Notes: a model not told the origin generated them from the letters alone. A DNA stretch of 64,000 nucleotides from Sphingobium sp. OAS761 (GCF_024168485.1 NZ_JALJVY010000002.1:62001-126000); one strand, 5' to 3'. Counted from the first letter of the stretch, positions 36,481 to 45,304 are shown. Program-made: numbers and translations.

Positions 36481-37521
36481 TTAAGGGGCGGGCGTCAACG
36501 CCGCGCGCGCCTGCAGGGGAAAGTCGCTGAAAATTCCGTCGACGCCCGTTGCCGCGATGGCGCGGACATAAGCGTCGAAGTCGCCATGCCCGGCCACGTC
36601 GTCGGGGCGCTGGTACGACGCGGGCAGGAAGATATTTTCCATCCGCAGTGTCCAGGCATGGACCTGAAGCCCGGCATCATGCGCACGTCCCACCAGCGCG
36701 GTCGCGCCTTCGGGCGCCAGCACCATCGCGGCCGACGGACCGATACCGTCCGCATAGGCGGCGATGTCGGACAGACCCTGCACCGTGAGCATGTCGAAAT
36801 AGCTGGTGCCCGGCAGATCGGCCGGACCACCCTGAGCATCGACGAGCTGGATCAGCCGCAGGCGTGTGACCGCGCGCAGCGCCTTCAGATTGCCGACCTC
36901 GAAGGACTGGATGAAAACCGGGTCGGCCTCCGTCTGGTATCCGTAGCGGCCCAGCAATTCGAGCAGCGGCGCCTGATGCGGCAGGCCGATCGTGGCGAAA
37001 TAGGTCGGATGCTTGGTTTCGGGATATATGCCGATACGCCGATGCTGTTCCGCCTCCTTGGCCTGCACCAGCTTCAAAATCTCTTCAAATGTGGGAATCT
37101 GGTACAGCGCGTCGAACCGTTTGTTGGCCGGGCGTACATCGGGCAGCCGTTCGCGGGCACGCAATGTCCGCAATTCGGCCAGCGTGAAATCCTCCGTGAA
37201 CCAGCCGGTCATTTCGACGCCATCGATGACCTTGGTCGTGCGGCGGTCGGCGAATTCGGGATGGCCGGCGACATCGGTCGTGCCGCCAATCTCGTTTTCA
37301 TGCCGGGCAACGAGCACGCCGTCCTTTGTCAGGACAAGATCGGGCTCGATATAGTCGGCACCCTGGTCGATCGCGCGTTCATAGGCGGCAAGCGTGTGTT
37401 CGGGACGCTCGCCGCTCGCGCCACGATGCGCGATGATGATCGGCGTGGCCGATGCGGTGGAGAGAGGGACGATGCTCATCAGCAGGATCAATCCGATGCG
37501 CAGCAGTCCCCGCCCGATCAC
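36481..37521 (-). CDS. glpQ: Periplasmic glycerophosphodiester phosphodiesterase
   Basis: Hydrolyses glycerophosphodiesters to glycerol-3-phosphate and an alcohol. The 346-residue protein has a signal peptide (1-25) and the GDPD catalytic core: His32-Arg33 with Glu38 (AHRGASGERPEHT), and metal ligands Glu59 and Asp61 (IEPDLVLTKDG). GlpQ-type length fits the periplasmic form. Its product could feed GlpD (11650-13170). The start is GTG, overlapping the ArsC-like gene by 4 bp. Confidence 0.95.
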   Translation of the reverse strand: MIGRGLLRIGLILLMSIVPLSTASATPIIIAHRGASGERPEHTLAAYERAIDQGADYIEPDLVLTKDGVLVARHENEIGGTTDVAGHPEFADRRTTKVIDGVEMTGWFTEDFTLAELRTLRARERLPDVRPANKRFDALYQIPTFEEILKLVQAKEAEQHRRIGIYPETKHPTYFATIGLPHQAPLLELLGRYGYQTEADPVFIQSFEVGNLKALRAVTRLRLIQLVDAQGGPADLPGTSYFDMLTVQGLSDIAAYADGIGPSAAMVLAPEGATALVGRAHDAGLQVHAWTLRMENIFLPASYQRPDDVAGHGDFDAYVRAIAATGVDGIFSDFPLQARAALTPAP

Positions 37522-37874
37522 GCCGTCACGCCCCGCAGCGCATTTTCATAGGTCGTCGCCTTGAACCCGACGATCGTGCCCTTGCCCGTATCGAGGATCG
37601 GACGCTTGATCATGGACGGGTTGGCCATCATCAGCAGGATCGCCTTGTCGGCGTCGATATGCGCCTTGTCCCCCGCGTCCAGCGCCTTGAAGGTGGTGCC
37701 GGAACGGTTGAGGATGGTTTCCCAGCCATGTTCCATCACCCATTCCTCCAGCCGGTCCTTGTCCACGCCCGACACCTTATAATCATGAAAGCCGTATGCG
37801 ACGCGTTCGTTATCCAGCCAGTTGCGGGCCTTCTTGATCGTGTCGCAATTCTTGATGCCGTACATGGTGATCAT
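37518..37874 (-). CDS. ArsC/Spx-like reductase (YffB type)
   Basis: 118 residues, thioredoxin-fold ArsC superfamily. A single N-terminal cysteine (Cys10 in KNCDTIKKA) and an Arg in KRPIL match the YffB group rather than true arsenate reductase. No ars genes are nearby, so arsenic resistance should not be inferred. It overlaps glpQ and is 29 bp after the RidA gene, forming a three-gene unit. Confidence 0.92.
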   Translation of the reverse strand: MITMYGIKNCDTIKKARNWLDNERVAYGFHDYKVSGVDKDRLEEWVMEHGWETILNRSGTTFKALDAGDKAHIDADKAILLMMANPSMIKRPILDTGKGTIVGFKATTYENALRGVTA

Positions 37875-37903
37875 GATGCTGTGTTCCTGATAGCCTTGGC
37901 CGG

Positions 37904-38284
37904 TTACCCTTTGAAGGCGGTGACCTCAATTTCGATCTTCATTTCCGGCTTGATGAGGCTGGCGACGACGCAGCTGGCCGCCGGGCGGATGTCACCGAAA
38001 ACAGGGGCGGTCGCTTGGCCCAGGACGTCCCAATAGGCCGGATCGGTGATATAATAGGTGACGCGCACGACATCGGCAAAGGAAAAACCGGCCTGTTCCA
38101 ACGCCGCGCCGATGACCTTGAGCGCGTTTCGGCCCTGTTCCACGACGTCGTCGGGCATGGCCTTGGTTTCAGGATCGGTTCCTGTCGTACCGGCGACGAA
38201 GCACCAGTCGCCCTGAACGACGGCACGGGAATAGCCGACCTGCGCCTCGAAAGGCGAGCCGGAGGAAATAAGCTGGCGGGACAT
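37904..38284 (-). CDS. RidA family protein (enamine/imine deaminase-like)
   Basis: 126 residues, starting at the ATG at 38284 (AGGA six bases upstream). RidA proteins remove reactive 2-aminoacrylate or other imines; the subgroup here keeps RPAASCVVASLIKPEMKIEIEVTAF in its core, with the arginine that binds carboxylate substrates. It heads the unit ridA-arsC-glpQ. Confidence 0.92.
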   Translation of the reverse strand: MSRQLISSGSPFEAQVGYSRAVVQGDWCFVAGTTGTDPETKAMPDDVVEQGRNALKVIGAALEQAGFSFADVVRVTYYITDPAYWDVLGQATAPVFGDIRPAASCVVASLIKPEMKIEIEVTAFKG

Positions 38285-38414
38285 GCGGATTCCTGCTGCG
38301 ATGCGAAAGGATCGGGTGCGCCTTTGCCCCTTCGACGATGCACTGTCCAGCGCTTTCGCCGGAACAGGCCCTGTCCCCAGCCGTTGAGCCGGCAGGTTTC
38401 TAAGGAGACATGCC

Positions 38415-38723
38415 ATGGACGGCAGGATGCCCGACCGGGAATTTGACGAGAACAGCGAACAGGCCGATGCGGACGCCCAGGCCCAGACGGTGACGGAAGA
38501 TGCTGCGCACCGATCGACGGACCTTAGCGAGGACAGCGAACATGGCGGGCGCCCCAACCCCGCGCAGATCGTGCCCGACGATGTAGAGGATCTGGTCGAC
38601 AAGATGAACGCGATGAACCGTTCAGGCCGCATCGACAATGACGCTTTCGCCGGCGAGCCGCAAATGGACGACGAGGAGGATGCACTCGGTCCGACCGAAA
38701 CGGCCGACGACGACCTGCCTTAG
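38415..38723 (+). CDS. Small acidic protein of unknown function
   Basis: 102 residues, strongly acidic (long runs of Asp and Glu), no membrane segment and no recognised domain. The only patterned part is DVEDLVDKMNAMNRSGRIDNDAFAGEP, which could form a short amphipathic helix. An excellent ribosome site AAGGAG at a spacing of 7 supports expression. Convergent with the globin gene, with a 4-bp overlap. Confidence 0.75.
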   Translation: MDGRMPDREFDENSEQADADAQAQTVTEDAAHRSTDLSEDSEHGGRPNPAQIVPDDVEDLVDKMNAMNRSGRIDNDAFAGEPQMDDEEDALGPTETADDDLP

Positions 38724-39130
38724 GCGACGGCGCTTTTCGCCAGGCCGAAGTTTATCATGCCGCGTGCCATGTGGCCCAGTGCCTCCGCCATGGCATCACC
38801 CAGCTTCGGGTCGAGCGTTGCGTCGCCGGCGATGGTGCATGTCATGGCCGACGCCCATTGATCGGCAAGGTCAGAACTGATCGGGAAGGCGCGATGCAGC
38901 GACATCACGCATTGGCCGCGCTCGAACCAGTCGCGCGGTCCCCCCAGCCAGCCCGCCAGGAAGCGGGTCAGGCCGTGGCGAACCGGCCCCAGATCCGCCC
39001 CGTGCAGCGCGCGCAGGCCGGCATAGGCGGCATCCCGTTCGATAAGGTCGTAGAAACGATCGACGATCGCCCGGACAACAGGCTCACCACCGATACGGAC
39101 ATAGGGACTGGGCGGGGCGGCGGCGTTCAT
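38720..39130 (-). CDS. Group II truncated hemoglobin-like globin
   Basis: 135 residues, starting at the ATG at 39130 (GGAG nearby). The globin fold is recognised by VDRFYDLIERDAAYAGLRALH and the proximal heme His79 in MSLHRAFPI. TrHb group II proteins bind oxygen or NO; a role in oxygen supply or NO protection is inferred. No partner reductase is adjacent. Confidence 0.9.
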   Translation of the reverse strand: MNAAAPPSPYVRIGGEPVVRAIVDRFYDLIERDAAYAGLRALHGADLGPVRHGLTRFLAGWLGGPRDWFERGQCVMSLHRAFPISSDLADQWASAMTCTIAGDATLDPKLGDAMAEALGHMARGMINFGLAKSAVA

Positions 39131-39279
39131 CGATCGGCTCCGATTCGGATAGAGACGGCCAGCCTGGCAGCGCGGCCCGGCATGACATTGACGATCGTCA
39201 AATCGAACAGCCTCGGGATCGGCATGAAGGTGGAGCGGCTTTAACATCCTGTTTGCTCTCCGCCCGGTAAGATTCCGGC

Positions 39280-39888
39280 ATGGCGAAACGAAGTTCTGGA
39301 CAGGAAGCGCGGGCGCGACGGAGCATGGTGCAGCAGGCCTGGCTGGCCGACGCGCGACGTGCCGGCGGCGAGCGGCGGTTTAGAAGGCGACGCGACGGCC
39401 TGAATATGCCCGCACTGGTCTACATGATGTGCCTGGGCCTGCTTCTGGGCTGGTACGGGCCGGGCTGGATCGAGCGGACGGAGCGGATGATCCGGCAAGT
39501 GCCCGTCCGGCAGGCGCCTCTCCATGCGATGCCCGATACGCTGTCGGCGCAATTCGGATATTGCCATAGCGGCGGCGGCACCAATTGCGTCGTCGATGGC
39601 GACACATTCTGGTTCCGTGGCGACAAATATCGCATCGCCGACATCGACACGCCCGAAACCCACGGCCCGCGCTGCACGGCGGAAAACGAACTGGGGATGC
39701 GGGCAACGATGCGATTGCAGACGCTGATGAACGCCGGCCCCTTTTCGCTGGAAAGCATCGATCGCGACACCGATCGCTACGGTCGGTCGCTGCGCGTGGT
39801 TACGCGGCAAGGCCAGTCGATCGGCACCGTTCTGGTTGCCGAAGGACTGGCCCGAAACTGGGACGGCAGCCGCCATCCCTGGTGCTGA
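39280..39888 (+). CDS. Membrane-anchored thermonuclease-like nuclease
   Basis: 202 residues. An Arg-rich cytoplasmic N-terminus (residues 1-40) and one membrane helix (about 43-60) are followed by a staphylococcal-nuclease fold with VVDGDTFWFRGDKYRIADIDTPE (about 104-126) and the catalytic Arg/Glu pattern later (DRDTDRYGRSLRVV). The nuclease domain should face the periplasm, which would spare the chromosome. Divergent from the globin gene. Confidence 0.92.
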   Translation: MAKRSSGQEARARRSMVQQAWLADARRAGGERRFRRRRDGLNMPALVYMMCLGLLLGWYGPGWIERTERMIRQVPVRQAPLHAMPDTLSAQFGYCHSGGGTNCVVDGDTFWFRGDKYRIADIDTPETHGPRCTAENELGMRATMRLQTLMNAGPFSLESIDRDTDRYGRSLRVVTRQGQSIGTVLVAEGLARNWDGSRHPWC

Positions 39889-39925
39889 CGGCTCGGCACA
39901 TGAGCGCCGTCCCACCAGCTGAACC

Positions 39926-40435
39926 TTAACGGCAGCTCAGGCTGCCACGATCGACTTCCCGTCCAAGCAGCGCTCCGGCGCCCGCGCCGATGAGGATGCC
40001 GGTCGTATTCGACCGCCCGCGATCAAGCTGGCTGCCCAGCAGACCGCCCAGAGCTGCGCCCACGATCAGGCCGGTCGTGCCGTCCGAGCGGCGGCAATAA
40101 TAGCGATCGTCATAGCCGCGATAGATGCGGGTTCCGCGCGTCACGCGGATCGGTGCATAGCCCGAACGATAATAGCGGTCAGCGCGATAATAGCGGCCGT
40201 AGCGCGGGTCGGGCCGGTTATAGTCGTAGCGATAGACCACCCGGCCAGGCACCCGATAGGCCCGGCGATCCTTGCGCCATTCCTTATGCGCATGCTTGCC
40301 GCCATGTTTCCAATCGCCGCGACCATGACCCGGGGGCGGCTTGCCATGGCCCGGCTGGGCCAGCGCAGGCACGGCGGTCAGCGTCATGGCGCCGAGCGAG
40401 AGGGCGGCGATCATGCCTTTTACGGAAAATTGCAT
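39926..40435 (-). CDS. Exported glycine-zipper 2TM-domain protein
   Basis: 169 residues, starting at the ATG at 40435. A signal peptide (1-26) precedes a His/Lys/Tyr-rich region with YRYDYNRPDPRYGRYY motifs. The C-terminus holds two glycine-zipper segments (GLIVGAALGGLLGSQLDRG and GILIGAGAGALLGREVDRG) typical of outer-membrane or surface-associated 2TM proteins. Function unknown. Confidence 0.9.
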   Translation of the reverse strand: MQFSVKGMIAALSLGAMTLTAVPALAQPGHGKPPPGHGRGDWKHGGKHAHKEWRKDRRAYRVPGRVVYRYDYNRPDPRYGRYYRADRYYRSGYAPIRVTRGTRIYRGYDDRYYCRRSDGTTGLIVGAALGGLLGSQLDRGRSNTTGILIGAGAGALLGREVDRGSLSCR

Positions 40436-40633
40436 GGCTCCAGTTCCTTTCAATGATTCCGACATGCACGCTAGAACCCTGCAACTGAACCTATGTTGCA
40501 TGAACGGAACAAAACTGCCCGTTCAGTCCGGCGACAGGCCGGTCCCGATTTCGCGATGCAGGTCCCGGGGAAGGCCATGCGCCCTTTCCCACGCAAGCCG
40601 TCGCAACGGCGAACGTGCAGCGCGGGCCGGCGG

Positions 40634-40819
40634 TCACAAGGCGTTGGAGATGGCGTCCTGCTGCGCATTGGCGAGCGCCGTGCCGTCCGTGCCGTTACCG
40701 GCCGTCTCATCCCCGCCGACTCCGACGAACTGAATGGCGGTGAGCATCACCAGCACCGCCCAGAGCAGCGCCAGCCAGCGGCTGGTGAAGAGTGAGCGGA
40801 GGCGGACGCCGAACAGCAT
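40634..40819 (-). CDS. Small single-pass membrane protein
   Basis: 61 residues, one membrane helix (about 14-33, FTSRWLALLWAVLVMLTAIQ) and a short acidic/polar C-terminus. A ribosome site is not obvious. It lies just downstream of the zinc-ribbon protein gene (40854-41096) on the same strand, so the two may be a unit. Function unknown. Confidence 0.7.
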   Translation of the reverse strand: MLFGVRLRSLFTSRWLALLWAVLVMLTAIQFVGVGGDETAGNGTDGTALANAQQDAISNAL

Positions 40820-40853
40820 GGGTCCACCATAAGAGCGCCGGATTAAAGAAGCG

Positions 40854-41096
40854 TCACTGCGGCCGTTCGTCCGACGGGTGCCGATCCGGCGCGGCAAAGG
40901 TGACCGGGCTGGTCAGCAATACCCGCTCCATCCGGGTCGCGCCCAGGCATTGATGGCAATGCGCATGGTCGAAGAGCGTATCCAGCACCCATAGCTGCGC
41001 CTGCACATCCCATGTAGCCCAGGCGTCGCGCACGACATGATCGCTGCCGCAAACATGGCAGATATAAGCATGGGTGGGGGAGAAGGGTTCGGGCAT
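40854..41096 (-). CDS. Small CxxC/CxxC zinc-ribbon-like protein
   Basis: 80 residues, starting at the ATG at 41096. Cys13-x2-Cys16 and Cys47-x2-Cys50 frame a DAWATWDVQAQLWVLDTLFDHAHC segment; the spacing fits a zinc ribbon. Function unknown. It is downstream of nrdB on the same strand with a 187-bp gap. Confidence 0.8.
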   Translation of the reverse strand: MPEPFSPTHAYICHVCGSDHVVRDAWATWDVQAQLWVLDTLFDHAHCHQCLGATRMERVLLTSPVTFAAPDRHPSDERPQ

Positions 41097-41283
41097 GGCG
41101 CGAACATAAGCGCGTTTTGCGCCATTTTGGGCGAAGAAGGGTCCGTTCCGGAGCTTTTTCCCGTACAGCAAGACCTGGCCCGAGGGGCGCCTTTATCGCA
41201 CGCTGCTCATGCAGTGCCTGAAGCGCTAACTATGATGGCCGAGGGGGCCGTCCGCACGATGATGCGGATGGCCCTGCCCTCTT

Positions 41284-42336
41284 TCACTCTGCCGCTATGC
41301 CCGCTGCCTTGAACATATCGGGATCGGCGTCGTCGGCGTTCGCGGCTTCTCCGCCCTTGAGCTTCTGGCGACGGTCGAAGGCGTCCCAGACGTCGTTCCA
41401 CTGGCCGCGGGTCGCGCCCTTCGAATATTCGGTGGCGCGGGTCTCGAAGAAGTTGGCGTGTTCGACGCCGTTCAGGAGCGGGGTGAGCCAGGGGAGCGGA
41501 TGCTCATCGATCATGTAGATGGGCTTCAAACCCAGTTGCCCCAGCCGCCAGTCGGCGATGTAGCGGACATATTTCTTGATGTCCTTGGGCGTCATGCCGG
41601 GCACCGGCCCCATTTCGAAGACAAGGTCGACGAACGCATCCTCGATGCGGACGGTCTTGTGGCACATGTCCAATATGTCGTCCTTGACCGCCGGGGTCAG
41701 GCAACCGCGTTCCGCGCAGAAGGCGTGGAACAGCTTGATGATACCCTCGCAGTGGAGCGTTTCGTCGCGGATCGACCAGGTGACGATCTGGCCCATGCCC
41801 TTCATCTTGTTGAAGCGCGGAAAGTTCATCAGCATCGCGAAGGACGCAAAGAGCTGCAAGCCTTCGGTAAAGCCGCCGAACATGGCGAGCGTGCGGGCGA
41901 TATCCTCGTCCGTGTCGACGCCGAACTGTTGCAGATAGTCGTGTTTGTCCTTCATTTCCTTATATTGCATGAAGGCGCTGTACTCGCTTTCGGGCATCCC
42001 GATCGTGTCTAGCAGATGGCTGTAGGCGGCGATGTGGACGGTTTCCATGTTGCTGAACGCGGTCAGCATCATCTTGACCTCGGTCGGCTTGAACACGCGT
42101 CCATATTTTTCGTGGTAGCAATCCTGCACCTCGACATCCGCCTGGGTGAAGAAGCGGAAAATCTGCGTCAGCAGGTTGCGCTCATGGTCGCTGAGCTTCT
42201 GCGCCCAGTCGCGGCAATCCTCGCCCAGAGGCACTTCCTCAGGGAGCCAGTGCAGCTGCTGCTGGCGTTTCCAATATTCATAGGCCCAGGGATATTCGAA
42301 CGGCTTGTAGACCTTGGAGGCTTGGAGAAGGGGCAT
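41284..42336 (-). CDS. nrdB: Ribonucleotide reductase beta subunit, class Ia
   Basis: Supplies the tyrosyl radical for dNTP synthesis. The 350-residue protein carries the di-iron ligands Asp67, Glu98 and His101 and the radical tyrosine Tyr105 (METVHIAAYSHL, equivalent to E. coli Tyr122), with a second Glu/Glu/His set in FGGFTEGLQ and SIRDETLHCEG. There is no N-terminal ATP-cone. Transcribed in the same direction as nrdA, with a small lipoprotein gene between. Confidence 0.97.
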   Translation of the reverse strand: MPLLQASKVYKPFEYPWAYEYWKRQQQLHWLPEEVPLGEDCRDWAQKLSDHERNLLTQIFRFFTQADVEVQDCYHEKYGRVFKPTEVKMMLTAFSNMETVHIAAYSHLLDTIGMPESEYSAFMQYKEMKDKHDYLQQFGVDTDEDIARTLAMFGGFTEGLQLFASFAMLMNFPRFNKMKGMGQIVTWSIRDETLHCEGIIKLFHAFCAERGCLTPAVKDDILDMCHKTVRIEDAFVDLVFEMGPVPGMTPKDIKKYVRYIADWRLGQLGLKPIYMIDEHPLPWLTPLLNGVEHANFFETRATEYSKGATRGQWNDVWDAFDRRQKLKGGEAANADDADPDMFKAAGIAAE

Positions 42337-42341
42337 GGGAG

Positions 42342-42659
42342 TTATCCTCGGGTAGAACTGCGCGCACCGACACCCAGAAAACAGATGCCGATGAAATATC
42401 CGAAATCATACCATCCACCATTGTTGGGGACAGCGTAGATGGCGACATCCGGCACGAAGAGTGAAATCACCCAAGCGACCGGAAAGATGAAGCCATGAAA
42501 GATGCCGAGCCAGAAACCGGGGGCCGCAGGCTCCACCGTTGTCGAAACCTGGCGGGCACAGCCGGACAGGAACATGAACAACAGGACTGCGCCGGCAAGG
42601 CGTGCCCGGCTTACCGGGCGCGCCTTACACCCGTTACTGACAGGCGAGACATTCATCAT
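42342..42659 (-). CDS. Small predicted lipoprotein between nrdA and nrdB
   Basis: 105 residues. An LFMFLSGC lipobox places the lipidated cysteine at Cys34, after a basic n-region. Two short hydrophobic segments follow (GFWLGIFHGFIFPVAWVISLF and GWYDFGYFIGICFLGVGA) with no known domain. Its start overlaps the nrdA stop by 26 bp, so it should be coupled to nrdA translation. A role in ribonucleotide reduction is not implied by anything in the protein; the location may be incidental. I do not recognise the family. Confidence 0.75.
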   Translation of the reverse strand: MMNVSPVSNGCKARPVSRARLAGAVLLFMFLSGCARQVSTTVEPAAPGFWLGIFHGFIFPVAWVISLFVPDVAIYAVPNNGGWYDFGYFIGICFLGVGARSSTRG

Positions 42660-44565
42660 AGTCGGTGGTCTCGCCGATTTCGAACTTGGGGGCGTCGATC
42701 GTATTGTCCGCTTCCACCCCGCCGGCGAAGCCGGCGCGCTGCACCGACTTGGACCGCAGATAGTAAAGCGACTTGATGCCCAGTTCCCACGCGCGGAAAT
42801 GGAGCATCAGCAGATCCCATTTCTCCACGTCCGCCGGAATGAACAGGTTCAAGGACTGCGCCTGATCGATATAGGGCGTGCGGTCGGCGGCCAGTTCGAG
42901 CAGCCAGCGCTGGTCAATCTCGAAACTGGTCTTGAACACATCCTTTTCTTCCTGGGTCAGGAAGTCGAGATGCTGGACCGAGCCACCGCGTTCGAGGATC
43001 GAGTTCCAGACAGCCGTGCTGTCCTTCGACTTGGTCACCAGCAGCTTTTCCAGATAAGGATTCTTGACCGCAAAGCTGCCCGAAAGCGTCTTGTGGGTGT
43101 AGATGTTCGCCGGGATCGGTTCGATGCACGCCGACGCGCCGCCGCAGATGATGCTGATCGATGCAGTAGGCGCGATCGCCATCTTGCACGAAAAGCGTTC
43201 CATCACGCCCTGATCGGCGGCGTCGGGGCACGGGCCGCGTTCATGAGCCAGCAGCATCGACGCCTCGTTCACCTTGGCGTTGATATGCTTGAAGATGCGC
43301 AGGTTCCACGATTTGGCCATGGCACCTTCGAACGGAATGCGGCGCGCCTGAAGGAAGCTGTGGAAGCCCATGACGCCCAGACCCACCGAGCGTTCGCGGC
43401 TGGCGCTGTACTTGGCGCGCGCCATTTCAGGCGGTGCGCGGTCGATATAGTCCTGAAGCACATTGTCGAGGAAGCGCATGATATCTTCCGCAAAGCTCGG
43501 ATGATCCTTCCACTCGTCCCATGTTTCCAGATTCATCGAGGACAGGCAGCAGACGGCAGTGCGATCCTGGCCGAGATGGTCGCGGCCGGTCGGCAGGGTG
43601 ATTTCCGAGCAGAGGTTGGACGTCGAAACCTTCAGCCCCAGATCGCGATGATGCTTGGGCATCATCCGGTTCACAGTGTCGTTGAAGACGATATAGGGCT
43701 CGCCGGTGGCCAGGCGCACCTCGACCAGCTTCTGGAACAGGGCGCGGGCGTTGACACTGCCGCGCACCGACCCGTCCTTGGGGCTGCGCAGGTTGAATTC
43801 GGCGCCGTCGCGCACCGCTTCCATGAACTCGTCGGTCAGCAGCACGCCATGGTGAAGGTTCAGCGCCTTGCGGTTGAAGTCGCCGGACGTCTTGCGGATT
43901 TCAAGGAATTCCTCGATTTCCGGGTGCGAGATGTCGAGATAGCAGGCGGCCGATCCGCGGCGCAGCGAACCCTGGCTGATCGCGAGGGTCAGGCTGTCCA
44001 TCACGCGCACGAACGGGATGATGCCGCTGGTCTTGCCGTTGAGGCCCACCGGCTCGCCGATGCCGCGCACATTACCCCAGTAGGTGCCGATGCCGCCGCC
44101 GCGCGAGGCGAGCCACACATTTTCGTTCCAGGTGTTGACGATGCCTTCCAGGCTGTCGTCCACGCTGTTGAGATAGCAGCTGATCGGCAGACCGCGGCCG
44201 GTGCCGCCGTTCGACAGGACCGGAGTCGCCGGCATGAACCACAGCTTCGAAATATAGTCATAGACGCGCTGGGCATGATCGGCGTCGTCGGCATAGGCGG
44301 CCGCGACGCGGGCGAACAGATCCTGATAGGATTCGCCGGGCAGCAGATAGCGGTCGTTCAGCGTCTCCTTGCCGAATTCCGTCAGCAGCGCATCGCGCGT
44401 CGCGTCCGTCACCACGGCGAAACGGCGCTCCTGCACCGTCGAGGAGGATGCCGCCGACTGGGCCGCCTTCATGGCCGGCGCCTTTTCCTCGGTCCGCGTT
44501 TCCAGCATTTCGTCCATCACCGTCGCCACGTCACCGCCACCTTGTCCACTGTCCCGAAAGTCCAT
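42634..44565 (-). CDS. nrdA: Ribonucleotide reductase alpha subunit, class Ia, lacking ATP-cone
   Basis: Reduces ribonucleoside diphosphates to deoxy forms. The 643-residue protein has the catalytic core: Cys130 in PISCYLNSV (redox partner), the active cysteine in STSNLCSEI, and the C-terminal CLACQ redox pair. The N-terminal ~50 residues are disordered and no ATP-cone precedes the core, so dATP overall-activity control is probably absent or works differently. A tandem NrdR-box pair lies ~170-215 bp upstream. Confidence 0.97.
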   Translation of the reverse strand: MDFRDSGQGGGDVATVMDEMLETRTEEKAPAMKAAQSAASSSTVQERRFAVVTDATRDALLTEFGKETLNDRYLLPGESYQDLFARVAAAYADDADHAQRVYDYISKLWFMPATPVLSNGGTGRGLPISCYLNSVDDSLEGIVNTWNENVWLASRGGGIGTYWGNVRGIGEPVGLNGKTSGIIPFVRVMDSLTLAISQGSLRRGSAACYLDISHPEIEEFLEIRKTSGDFNRKALNLHHGVLLTDEFMEAVRDGAEFNLRSPKDGSVRGSVNARALFQKLVEVRLATGEPYIVFNDTVNRMMPKHHRDLGLKVSTSNLCSEITLPTGRDHLGQDRTAVCCLSSMNLETWDEWKDHPSFAEDIMRFLDNVLQDYIDRAPPEMARAKYSASRERSVGLGVMGFHSFLQARRIPFEGAMAKSWNLRIFKHINAKVNEASMLLAHERGPCPDAADQGVMERFSCKMAIAPTASISIICGGASACIEPIPANIYTHKTLSGSFAVKNPYLEKLLVTKSKDSTAVWNSILERGGSVQHLDFLTQEEKDVFKTSFEIDQRWLLELAADRTPYIDQAQSLNLFIPADVEKWDLLMLHFRAWELGIKSLYYLRSKSVQRAGFAGGVEADNTIDAPKFEIGETTDYDECLACQ

Positions 44566-45304
44566 TTTGCGAGCCCCCGAATGTTCTCGTTTCGTTCGAT
44601 TCGGTCAAGCCAGATATGCTGGAGACCGACAGTCTAGCACGAACCGTCCCCGTCCGGGCGCGGAAATGCCCCAACCGAGCGGATCGCAAGGACAAAACAT
44701 CCCTTCCGCGGACCCGTGCCCCGCAGTGCAATCACAACCTGTTGGGTGACCCCCGTTTACCCGATACAAGGGATAGTGCCATAGCCTTGGCGTCACGCAA
44801 GAGGGTAAATGACATGTTAGGGACTCGGTTCGTCGCTGAACCGATTCACTTCGTCGCTCCCGGACAGTGCCGCGCCGCAGCGACGCGCGGACTTTCCCCG
44901 CTCCGGAAAAAGACAAGAGGTCGTCACAAAAAAGAAAAATAAATTCGCCTTGCCACGTGAAAGCGCGGATGCCTCCGGCTGACCCGGACGGCCGCGCCGG
45001 CGAGGAAAATTTGATCCATATTTTGCGGTTCAAAAAGCCGTTCCTGCTCGGCGGGGAGTGGCGCCCCGTGCAATGCGCGAATTTCGATCATGGACTGCGG
45101 GTTTGCGTGGAACGATCGGCACAATCCCCGGCGACCGATCGGCCATGGATGCGCCCGCCGAAGCGCCGGTCCATAGGCACGCCCCGCCCGGCGATAGAGG
45201 TGATTCGCCGCACCGCCAGTCAGGGCCGACCCTGGCGGTCGTCCATGTCATGCATTGCCTGGCTGCCGTGCGCTTCCTATCAGACGCCGGCGCGCAGGGG
45301 CGCG
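44566..45304. other. Intergenic region upstream of nrdA and the SGNH-like gene (739 bp)
   Basis: Divergent promoter region. It holds a tandem NrdR-box-like pair (44732-44779) for nrdA. A short AT-rich stretch (about 44925-44950) may contain promoter elements for the plus-strand gene. The frame of the SGNH-like gene is open back to 44867, but that part is not protein-like and has no ribosome site. No RNA gene was recognised. Confidence 0.6.
44732..44779. promoter_or_regulatory. Tandem NrdR-box-like pair upstream of nrdA
   Basis: TCACAACCTGTTGGGT (44732-44747) and ATACAAGGGATAGTGC (44764-44779) each match about 11 of 16 positions of the NrdR consensus (acaCwAtATaTwGtgt), with the CwA and TwG cores intact. 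Their starts are 32 bp apart, the three-turn spacing required by NrdR. NrdR represses ribonucleotide reductase genes in response to (d)ATP. nrdR itself is not in the window. Confidence 0.65.

Noticed and set aside
37518..37874. Arsenate reductase for arsenic resistance
   Set aside because: The sequence belongs to the YffB/Spx-like group and has no ars neighbours.
41245..41274. Hairpin between nrdB and the zinc-ribbon gene as an nrdB terminator
   Set aside because: The 12-bp stem pairs better as plus-strand RNA (a G-U pair becomes an A-C mismatch on the minus strand) and lacks a U tract in the nrdB direction.
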